A stretch of 47,535 bases of DNA, from the IMG/VR virus record IMGVR_UViG_3300036770_007566, positions 1-47,535 of that record. One strand, written 5' to 3'. This DNA comes from a virus. The first letter of the stretch is position 1. Every line of letters begins with the position of its first letter. Position numbers and translations under genes: made by a program. This document shows positions 40,531 to 47,535 of this stretch, in pieces. The notes below the pieces were generated by a model. The model ran no database searches and was not told where the DNA came from. It worked only from the letters and a program-made list of their open reading frames with translations.

Positions 40531-42081
40531 TCAGCCCCACAGATCGAGGGTCAGGCGCTGGCGGCGGCCATCCAACGCGATGCCAACGACCACGAAGTGC
40601 CGCCCGGCGCCATAGCCGAGCCGGGGCGTGACCAGGCGCACCACCTGGCCGAGGTCGAGGGCGGCCGTGCTCTCTGACAACCAGATATCGGCCTGGACGA
40701 AGTCCCGCCGCACGCCGTGCAGCGCCAGAAGGCGCGAGGCTTCGGCGGCGGCGTCCGCGGCGTTGGTCAGGGTGGTTTCGCGGAGCAGTTCCTGGGCCAG
40801 GAGGTGCTTGGCCTGGATCGTGGGATCGCTGGCGGTGGTGTCGCGCCAGGGCTGGAGCAGTTCGGCGCGGCGCGCGGCAGTGACGCTACCGGCGATATCG
40901 GCAGCCGCCGCTTGGCCATAGGGCTTGTAGCGGACGGTGACTCGCCAGACCGGGACGCCGCGCGTGTCGTCGTTGGTGGCGCGGCTGTCGAGCGAGAGGA
41001 TCTCGACATCGGTCAGGGTGGCGACCGGCGTGCCGGCCGGAGCAACCAACTGGCCAACCTGCCACGTCCCCGTCCGCGTCGGCGCCAGCCAGGCTCCGGC
41101 GGAGGCGAGCAGCAGGTCGATGGCCTGCTGCCGGGTCGTCTCGCCGGTCAGGAACACGCCGCACTCGCCGGGTGCTGCGGTGTTCAACGCGGTGAAGGAT
41201 GCCGCCTCGAGATCGCCAACCGCGACGCTGCAGCGGCCGGTGAGGAGGCGCTGGACGATCTCACCCGCCTTGCTGACATAGCCGCCCGCATTGTCACCGC
41301 GGGCATCGGCGGTGATCCGGCCGGCCGGGGCGGCACCCAGGCGGAACAGCCCGAGCGCCAGGCAGGTGATGTAGGTGCCGGCCGCCGGTGCCGCAGCCTC
41401 CAGGGTGGCAAGGTTGGCGTAGTCGGCGCCCGCGGCAAGCGCCACGCCCATGTCGTAGACGGCATCGACCGCCTGCAGCACCCCGTCATGCAGCTGGTAG
41501 GTGAGCTTGGCGGTGTTCACTTGCACCGGCAGCACCTGGTAGCGCCGGCCGTAGAGCAGCGGCTTGGGCTGGCCCTTGATGTCGTCAGCCGTGCCCTCGG
41601 CCCCGAAGGGCAGCACATTGCTGCCGGCGTAGCGATTGGCCTGCAACGGCAGGGACAGCAGCTGCAGCCGATCACGCAGGCGGATCGTGGCGGTGCGAGC
41701 GCCGATCTCCACCTGCTCGGCGGTGCCGGTCAGGAAGGTGGTGAAGCCACCAGGATACGGGGCGTCCTGGGGACCGACGCGCACGGTGATGTCGCGCCCG
41801 TCGAGCCCGAGATCGCGCAGCCCGGCCAGGGCCTGGTCGGCGTTGTTGAGGACGATCTCGCCGGCCCCGATCGAGGCCCCACCCGTGACGCGGGCATTGC
41901 TGAACAGGGTGCGGCTGAAGTTCACCGGCTGCTGCAGTCGCGGCTCGAAGTAGGTGTGTGCTGGCGTGTCCGTGGGTCCCGTCATGCGGCCGCGGCCACT
42001 GGCGAAGCGCAGCACGCGCGTGCTGCCGATTACAGGATCGAAGGCGACCGCTTCGATGAGCGTGACGAGACCGTCCGCCAT
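40531..42081 (-). CDS. phage tail hub-like protein (516 aa)
   Basis: The product starts MADGLVTLIEAVAFDPVIGS and has successive beta domains: FASGRGRMTGP, a binding-like stretch ITVRVGPQDAPYPGGFTTFL, and LLYGRRYQVLPVQVNT. The C-terminal part is a large domain, VWRVTVRYKPYGQAAAADIA and WLSESTAALDLGQVVRLVTP. The order after the tape measure and the domain pattern suggest a baseplate hub (gp27-like) protein. It is separated from the tape measure by 42 bp and probably shares its transcript. Confidence 0.65.
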   Translation of the reverse strand: MADGLVTLIEAVAFDPVIGSTRVLRFASGRGRMTGPTDTPAHTYFEPRLQQPVNFSRTLFSNARVTGGASIGAGEIVLNNADQALAGLRDLGLDGRDITVRVGPQDAPYPGGFTTFLTGTAEQVEIGARTATIRLRDRLQLLSLPLQANRYAGSNVLPFGAEGTADDIKGQPKPLLYGRRYQVLPVQVNTAKLTYQLHDGVLQAVDAVYDMGVALAAGADYANLATLEAAAPAAGTYITCLALGLFRLGAAPAGRITADARGDNAGGYVSKAGEIVQRLLTGRCSVAVGDLEAASFTALNTAAPGECGVFLTGETTRQQAIDLLLASAGAWLAPTRTGTWQVGQLVAPAGTPVATLTDVEILSLDSRATNDDTRGVPVWRVTVRYKPYGQAAAADIAGSVTAARRAELLQPWRDTTASDPTIQAKHLLAQELLRETTLTNAADAAAEASRLLALHGVRRDFVQADIWLSESTAALDLGQVVRLVTPRLGYGAGRHFVVVGIALDGRRQRLTLDLWG

Positions 42082-42123
42082 GCTGGGCTCCGGGGATGCG
42101 TCGTCCAGAAAAGGGGATGCGCC

Positions 42124-45100
42124 TCAGCCGGCCTGGGCGAGGCGGCGCAGCGGAGCGGTGACCTGCTGCAACTCGTCGACCACCGCAGCCGCGCCCGCAC
42201 GGGTCTCGCTCGCCTGCAGGGCACCAAGCTGCACCAGGGCACGGCGAAGTTCGACGACGTCACGCCGCAGGGCCTGCATCTCGGTCAGCAGGGCGGACTG
42301 GCCGGCGCCGGCCGCCTGCACCCCAAGGCGTCCATCGCTGCCGCGACGCAGCGGCATGATCGCCTCGGGACCGGCCTCGCCAAACAACGCCATGGGCGCC
42401 ATGGTCGGCTGGTGCACCAGGTCGGGCACACCGCCCCGCGCGAAGGGGATCACGTTGCCGCCGGCAAACACGCCACCGAAGGCGAAGGCACCACCCTCGC
42501 CGCCGTCGCCAGGACGGCCATCGATCAGCGTCTGGGTATTCTGCACCACCTGGCCGGTGAAGCCGCGTGTCGCTGCGATGTCGTCGCGCATGGTTGCAAG
42601 GATCGCGTTGGCGGTGGTCAGCAGGCCGGACAGCTTGTCGTCGATGGAGCGGCTGATCTGGATGGTTTCGGTGGTCTCCACCGCCTGGCGGATGATGCGG
42701 GTGATGCTCTCGTCCGTCAGCAGCGCGGCACCGGTTGCCGCCAGAACCTGCTGGAAGATGCCGCGCAGTACCGCCTCATTCTCCGGCACGATGATGGTGC
42801 CGGTGGCCGGGAAGATGGTCTGGCTGATGCCGCGGACCACCGTGGTGCTCTCATAGACCAGGGCACGCTCGGCGGCGGTCAGCTGCCGGCCCAGCTGCTG
42901 CTCCACGGTGCGGATGACACTGGCGGCCTGAATCAGCCCGGACCGCTCTTCCGCGGAGAGGTCGCGGCCGATCGCCTGCTCGATCACCCGTTCGACGCTG
43001 GCGCCCTGCACCAGGCTGTCGCGCTCGGCCTGGGAGAGGTTGCGGCCAATCGCCTGTTCGACGCTGCGCAGAACCTCCCCGGCCTGGACGAGGCCTGCCC
43101 GCTCGGCCGCGGACAGGTCACGCCCCATCGCCTGCTGGACGGAGCGGGTGATGTCGGCATCCCACAGCAATCCGGCCCGCTCGGCCGGCGACAGGTCACG
43201 CGCCATGGCCTGCTGGATGGACCGCATGATGTCGGCGGCCTGCACCAGCCCGGCGCGCTCGGCGACCGAGAGGTCGCGCTGCATCGACTGTTCGACATCG
43301 CGCCGGATGACGGCGCCCTGGACCAGGGCGTCGACCTCCATGTCGGACAGAAGCCGGCCGAGCCGCTCCTCAATGGTGCGCAGCACAGTGGCCGATTGGA
43401 TCAGCCGCGCCCGGTCGGCGTCCGGCAGGGCATTCAGCGCTTCGGTAATGACCCGCACCACCTCGACCCCGACCTGGACATTCACGGAACCTCCCAGCCG
43501 CTGAAGCGCGGCCAGGATCTGCGCATCGTAGGACTGAGTCGCCGGCAGGTTCTCCAGGCTGGAGATGACGAACTGCCGCAGAGCCTGGAAGTTGGTGCCG
43601 GAGGCATCCATCGCCCGGCTGGCGGCCAGCAGCGTGTCCGCCGTCTGGGTGATGCGGGCCAGGGCATCGGTATCGCCACCGCGTGCCAGCGCCAGATCCC
43701 GCCCGAAGGCACTCTGCGCCTCTACGAGGCGATCGGTCGGCGACGCGCCACCGCTTGCACCAGCGCGCAGACCATCCAGATAGGCCCGAATGGAACCGCC
43801 GGTGCGCAGCAGCGCATCCCGTGCCTGGTCGGCATAGCGTTCAATGATCGCCGCGCGTTCGGCCGCCTGGGTCTCCTCGAGTTCGACGAGCAGGCGGGAC
43901 TTCTCGGCCGCGGCGATGGCCAGCGCCTCCAGCTGCTCGGTGAAAGCGCGCGTCTCCTGCCGGGCGGCCTCGGTCTGCCGGGCCAGGTCGGCGGCCTCGG
44001 AATTGCCCTCCGCGGTGAGGCGACGGATCACCAGTGCCACCTCGCCCTGGCGCAGCGTCTCGGCGCGCTGGGCTTCCAGGGCGGCGATTTGCCGGGCCCG
44101 CTCTGTGTTGAGCTTGTCCTCGGCCAGCCCATACTGCCGGGCGGTCTCAATAGCCTTGTCGAAGGCGGCGTTGATGGCCTCGACCTGCTGGGTGAAGGCC
44201 GGCAGCGGCGCGGTGCCCAGCTTGTCGATCTCGGCCTGGGCGGCGAGGAAGCCGTCGACCCATTGCGCCAGCTTGTCCACGCCGGAGAAGGTCTTGCCCT
44301 GCAGCGAGCGGGAGAGGTCGGCATTGTCCCGCGAGGCGAAGCGCAGCCGCGTATAGGCTTCTTCGACCGAGCCCGCATCGGCCCAGGAATAGTCGGGGCC
44401 CTTCTTGGTGCCGCCGATGATGCTGACGCCACCCACCTGCAGGCCCCGCTGCGCCAGGTAGGCATTGGTGGCGGCGACGACCTGCTCGGCCTGGGCGAAG
44501 ACCGCCTTGCCGCTGTCGTTGTAGTAGCGGTAGTCGATCGGCAGCAGCTGGTCCGCCATGGCGTTCGACGGCGCCGGATCCGGCCCCCAGCCGGCGCTCT
44601 GCAACCGCAAGCCATAGCCACGCACGCTCTCGCCCGGCCCGAACAGACCGCCGAGGCCACCGCCAGCGGTCCCACCGAGGATACCACCCAACAGCGTGCC
44701 GATACCGGGAATGATGCTGCCTAGCGCAGCACCCGCGGCGGCGCCGATGCCGGAGCCGACCATGCCGCCGGTCTGGTTGCCGCCGAGCAAGCTGTTGAGC
44801 AGCATACCGGCCCCGAAGCCTGCCCCGGCTCCACCCAGCAGCGACCCGAAGGTGGCCCCGGTGCCGCCGAACAGCCCACCGCCCCCGAAGGCCTGCAATT
44901 GGGCAAGCGACGCCGGGCCATAGGCGCCGCCCATCGCACCGAGGGCTGCACTGGTCGAGGTCCCCCAACCGGTGATGGCAGTCGCCCCCAGCAGTCCGCC
45001 GGCACCGGTCAGGCCGAGGCCGGAGCCGATGCTGGAGAGCAGGCCACCGGGACCGGTCAGCCCCAGCGTCTCGCCCAGGTTGCCCAAGCCAAGCAGGCTC

Positions 45101-47151
45101 AGCAGCGAGCTGCCGCCCGACGCCACGCCTCCTGCGCCACCGATCCCACTCCCGCCAAAGACGCCCTGCACGATCGGCGTGACGATTGGCCGGATCACCG
45201 CCTCGGCGGCGATACGGGCAAAGGTCGACACCGCCAGCCGGTACAGGTCATCCATCAACCCGGCCCAACCGCGGCCGGTGCGGGAGAACAGGTCGGCGAA
45301 GCGATCGCCGGCATAGCGCACCACGTCGTCGGTGGCGGATCTGACCTGCTGCTCCTGCTCGCGCCGGGCGTCGTCGAGCTTCTTCTGGCCGTCCTGGGCG
45401 GACTTTACCGCGGCACGCTGCGCCTCGATCTGCCGCACCGTCTTCTCAATGGCCTCGGCCTCGCGCTGCTGGGCGACGGTGCGCTTCTCGATCGGTGGGA
45501 TGCCGGCCTCGCGCAACTGGCGCTCGATCTCCAGCTCCGTGTTGAGGGCCTGGATGGCCTCGCTGCCCTGGCGTTGTGCGTCGGCCAGGCGGGTCTGCCG
45601 GTCGAGTTCAATGGCCAGGGCCTCGGAGACCTTGCCGACCTTGGCCGCCTGCTCGTCGGCCAGCTTGGTGGCCTTCTGTCCCTCCTCGTTGGCCTTGGCC
45701 AGCTTGTCCTGGTACTCGCGCAGTGCATCGGCCCGCGCCTGGGTGGCATTGAACTCCGCCCCGCCCGGCAGGGTCGTAACCCCGGCCGCCTCGGCCCGGG
45801 CGATCTTCTGCAGCTGCTCCTGGTAGTCCCGCGTCGCCTTGAGCTTCTTGTCGTTGGCCTCGACGACCTCCCGCACCTCCTGCGCGGCCCGGACACGGGC
45901 GGCATCGGCGGTCTTGGCCTGGGCGGTGACGAAGTCGCCGAAGCGCTCGCGTTGACCCTCGCGCTCGATCTCGGCCAGACGTTCATTGGCAGTGCGATAC
46001 TCGCTCTCTGCCTGGCGCAACGCCGATTGCCGCGCCGTCGCGGCGGCCTGGAGTTGTGCCCGCTGGACCGGGGAATAGCCACGCGCCGGGTCCGAGCCGT
46101 CGTCCATCGCCGGCGCCGCGCGCAGCCCCTCCAGGCGAGCACGGGTGCGGGCGACGTCATTCTCTGCGGCCTGGCGATCGGTGGGGGCTACGTAGCGTTG
46201 CACCGCGTTGACGGCAGCGGCGGCTTCCATGGCTGCCTTGGCGATCGCCTGGGACAGGCCGAGTGCCTTGTCGAGCTGGCTGGCGAAGTTGTCCATCGCC
46301 GCGCCAAGCACGCCGAAGGCGCGGCCCATGGTCGGCGGCAGCTTGTCGAACTCGGCTGCCAGCTTCTCCCCGGCGGCGATCAACGCCGGCAGGACGCGAT
46401 CGGCGGTGAGCTTGCCCTCGCTGCCCATCTGGCGCAGCTGGCCGATGCCGACGCCCAGCTCCTTGGCCAGCGCCTGCGCCAGTTGCGGCATGTTCTCCAG
46501 CAGAGAGCGGAGTTCGTCGCCCTGCAGCACACCGGATGCCAGGGCCTGAGCCAACTGCTGCGTGGCGGCGCCAGTCTCCTCGGCCGAGGCCCCGGCGACG
46601 ATGCCGGCCTTTTGCAGGCCGCCGACCAGCTTGAGCACCTGGTCGTTGGTGGCGCCGACTTCCTTGGCGGCGACCGCGAAGCGGGCAAAGGCACCAGCAC
46701 TGTCGGCGACCGCGATGCCGGTCTGCTGCGACAGGCGGAACAGCCCCTCGAAGGCGCGCTCAGCGGCAGAGGCGGAGCCGGTGGCACTGGCCAGGCGGGC
46801 CAGCACCGCGGTGGCGGTATCGCCGGCCTTGGCGATCTGCACCCCGGCGGCGACGGCCGCGGCGCCCATGGCAACGATACCGGCGGTCAACCCACCGGCT
46901 GCCACGGACACCCCGGCGAAGGTGCTGCCCACGGTGCCGAGGCTGCCGCCCATGCCCTGGAAGGCACGGGTGGCGACATCGGAGGCGCCGGCCAGGCGTT
47001 GCAGTCCGGGGGATGCGGCGAGGGATGCCAACTCGACGCGGCGCAGTGCGGCCTCACCGGCGGTGCCGAACTGCTCGAGTTCCCGGCGGGCACGGTCCGC
47101 CCCCTCGGTGGAGACGCGGATGCCGACGGTGCGGGCGACGCTGCCACTCAT
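42124..47151 (-). CDS. phage tail tape measure protein (1675 aa)
   Basis: The N-terminus (MSGSVARTVGIRVSTEGADR) leads into a tape-measure N-terminal domain: GAFARFAVAAKEVGATNDQV, QLAQALASGVLQGDELRSLL, NMPQLAQALAKELGVGIGQL. Long coiled coils follow at about 330-640, then a Gly/Ala-rich, membrane-active-looking segment (about 680-850). Eight tandem 26-residue repeats lie at 1238-1446, before a C-terminal domain. It sets tail length and is ejected with the DNA through the host envelope. By the usual rule of about 1.5 Angstrom per residue, 1675 residues would give a tail of roughly 250 nm, which suggests a long flexible siphophage tail. It overlaps the preceding gene by 4 nt. Confidence 0.93.
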   Translation of the reverse strand: MSGSVARTVGIRVSTEGADRARRELEQFGTAGEAALRRVELASLAASPGLQRLAGASDVATRAFQGMGGSLGTVGSTFAGVSVAAGGLTAGIVAMGAAAVAAGVQIAKAGDTATAVLARLASATGSASAAERAFEGLFRLSQQTGIAVADSAGAFARFAVAAKEVGATNDQVLKLVGGLQKAGIVAGASAEETGAATQQLAQALASGVLQGDELRSLLENMPQLAQALAKELGVGIGQLRQMGSEGKLTADRVLPALIAAGEKLAAEFDKLPPTMGRAFGVLGAAMDNFASQLDKALGLSQAIAKAAMEAAAAVNAVQRYVAPTDRQAAENDVARTRARLEGLRAAPAMDDGSDPARGYSPVQRAQLQAAATARQSALRQAESEYRTANERLAEIEREGQRERFGDFVTAQAKTADAARVRAAQEVREVVEANDKKLKATRDYQEQLQKIARAEAAGVTTLPGGAEFNATQARADALREYQDKLAKANEEGQKATKLADEQAAKVGKVSEALAIELDRQTRLADAQRQGSEAIQALNTELEIERQLREAGIPPIEKRTVAQQREAEAIEKTVRQIEAQRAAVKSAQDGQKKLDDARREQEQQVRSATDDVVRYAGDRFADLFSRTGRGWAGLMDDLYRLAVSTFARIAAEAVIRPIVTPIVQGVFGGSGIGGAGGVASGGSSLLSLLGLGNLGETLGLTGPGGLLSSIGSGLGLTGAGGLLGATAITGWGTSTSAALGAMGGAYGPASLAQLQAFGGGGLFGGTGATFGSLLGGAGAGFGAGMLLNSLLGGNQTGGMVGSGIGAAAGAALGSIIPGIGTLLGGILGGTAGGGLGGLFGPGESVRGYGLRLQSAGWGPDPAPSNAMADQLLPIDYRYYNDSGKAVFAQAEQVVAATNAYLAQRGLQVGGVSIIGGTKKGPDYSWADAGSVEEAYTRLRFASRDNADLSRSLQGKTFSGVDKLAQWVDGFLAAQAEIDKLGTAPLPAFTQQVEAINAAFDKAIETARQYGLAEDKLNTERARQIAALEAQRAETLRQGEVALVIRRLTAEGNSEAADLARQTEAARQETRAFTEQLEALAIAAAEKSRLLVELEETQAAERAAIIERYADQARDALLRTGGSIRAYLDGLRAGASGGASPTDRLVEAQSAFGRDLALARGGDTDALARITQTADTLLAASRAMDASGTNFQALRQFVISSLENLPATQSYDAQILAALQRLGGSVNVQVGVEVVRVITEALNALPDADRARLIQSATVLRTIEERLGRLLSDMEVDALVQGAVIRRDVEQSMQRDLSVAERAGLVQAADIMRSIQQAMARDLSPAERAGLLWDADITRSVQQAMGRDLSAAERAGLVQAGEVLRSVEQAIGRNLSQAERDSLVQGASVERVIEQAIGRDLSAEERSGLIQAASVIRTVEQQLGRQLTAAERALVYESTTVVRGISQTIFPATGTIIVPENEAVLRGIFQQVLAATGAALLTDESITRIIRQAVETTETIQISRSIDDKLSGLLTTANAILATMRDDIAATRGFTGQVVQNTQTLIDGRPGDGGEGGAFAFGGVFAGGNVIPFARGGVPDLVHQPTMAPMALFGEAGPEAIMPLRRGSDGRLGVQAAGAGQSALLTEMQALRRDVVELRRALVQLGALQASETRAGAAAVVDELQQVTAPLRRLAQAG
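42815..43440 (-). repeat. eight tandem 26-residue (78-bp) repeats inside the tape measure gene
   Basis: The unit is like G-R-D-L-S-A-A-E-R-A-G-L-V-Q-A, then a variable 5 residues, then R-S-V-E-Q-A. It recurs with a fixed period of 26 residues. The outer copies (ALPDADRARLIQSATVLRTI at the start, GRQLTAAERALVYESTTVVR at the end) are the most diverged, and the inner four are very similar. The regular spacing suggests a helical rod whose length could change by slippage of whole 78-bp units. Confidence 0.85.
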
Positions 47152-47535
47152 CGAGACGCCCCCCGACCTCGGAGTTCCAGGATGGTGTTACGGGCCAGCA
47201 GCCCCGGCACGCGCCGGCGCACACCGACCACATCCAAGCGCTTGCGCAGGGTCACGCGCTTGAGCAGCAGGAACATCGGCACGAAGCCCTGGGCCAGGAC
47301 GTCCTGTCGGCGCTGTGCCTGGCCCTTGCGGTGGCCGGTCAGCACCTCGGTGCCGCTGCCGACGAAGAGCCGTAGCCGGTTGCGGGTGCGGCGTGAGGTG
47401 CCGGTGGCAGCCGCCACCCGCAGGCACCAGAGTGCGGTGCCGGGCCGCGATCGGCTGGGCAGCACGAAGGCCTCGCCACGCCGCCCGGCCTGGATCATCT
47501 GCGCCGGGGTGATGCGCAATCCGCCACGCCGGCCC
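47148..47535 (-). CDS. DUF6441-like tail-completion protein, 5' end outside window
   Basis: The frame is open to the right edge, so only the C-terminal part (about 128 residues) is visible. It contains LRITPAQMIQAGRRGEAFVL, TALWCLRVAAATG, and FVPMFLLLKRVTLRKRLDVV near the end. The late F-x-L-x-x-x-V-T-L-R-K-R-L-D-V pattern resembles DUF6441 phage proteins, which lie next to the tape measure gene and probably help complete the tail. Its stop overlaps the tape measure start (4 nt). Confidence 0.6.
   Translation of the reverse strand, partial: GRRGGLRITPAQMIQAGRRGEAFVLPSRSRPGTALWCLRVAAATGTSRRTRNRLRLFVGSGTEVLTGHRKGQAQRRQDVLAQGFVPMFLLLKRVTLRKRLDVVGVRRRVPGLLARNTILELRGRGASR

Noticed and set aside
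40717-44724. 1335-codon plus-strand open frame antisense to the tape measure and hub genes
   Set aside because: It has Gly/Arg/Leu-heavy composition, no domain pattern and no start context. It is the expected shadow of high-GC genes with biased third positions; the minus strand encodes the recognisable tail proteins.
1-47535. CRISPR array, tRNA or rRNA genes
   Set aside because: No regularly spaced direct repeats with unique spacers, no tRNA-like cloverleaf and no rRNA-like stretch were seen on either strand.

Overview
The window comes from a very GC-rich genome with alphaproteobacterial character. This is inferred from the family mix (DUF2924 beside a serine recombinase, DUF3489, DUF6456, DUF6511, DUF6441) and strong GC codon bias; a Rhodospirillales/Acetobacteraceae-type host is most likely, and no rRNA or tRNA is present to fix it. 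Most of the window is a mosaic prophage carrying a large, visibly less GC-rich cargo block. Layout: positions 1-3300 are a flank of small genes and decayed insertion sequences (IS1380, IS66 and IS3 remnants) around a YopT-like cysteine protease candidate and a DUF4188 gene. Positions 3453-18200 (minus strand) are a phage early module. Read in its own direction it has a Cro-like HTH gene, a Holliday-junction-resolvase-like nuclease, small phage genes, a recombination set (Sak4-like ATPase, DUF669, lambda-exonuclease-like nuclease), a DEAH helicase, a primase-polymerase/DUF3987 protein, a HEPN-like moron gene, and two tandem ParB-methyltransferase fusions, one of them split by an intein. Positions 18200-19100 hold the immunity switch: an S24 (CI/LexA-type) repressor diverging from the early operon, with three matching palindromic operators. 

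Positions 19130-23710 are a serine-recombinase cassette (small ORF, DUF2924, large serine recombinase, HTH-like gene). Its last gene is cut by a complete IS3-family element with a 3-bp target duplication, and a decayed second copy of the cassette tail follows. Positions 24055-25860 are a tight two-gene unit, a ComEC-type metallo-beta-lactamase-fold protein and a four-helix membrane protein, which is the best candidate here for an undescribed accessory or defence module. A hairpin-rich convergent intergenic region (26041-26218) separates it from a complete type I Zorya anti-phage system, zorABCD (34593 down to 26343). An unusually large tyrosine recombinase (37247 to 34821) lies directly upstream on the same strand. 

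Positions 37275 to the right edge (minus strand) are phage tail genes, including a 1675-residue tape measure protein with eight 26-residue tandem repeats. 

How the parts work together: the repressor would hold the early module silent, the recombination and replication genes would copy the phage genome, and the methyltransferases would modify it. Zorya (a proton-driven ZorAB motor with ZorC and ZorD cytoplasmic effectors), the HEPN gene and perhaps the MBL/membrane pair would protect the lysogen from other phages. No terminase, portal or capsid gene is visible in the window; packaging genes may lie beyond the right edge or be missing. All functions are assigned from motifs and remembered family patterns, without database searches.
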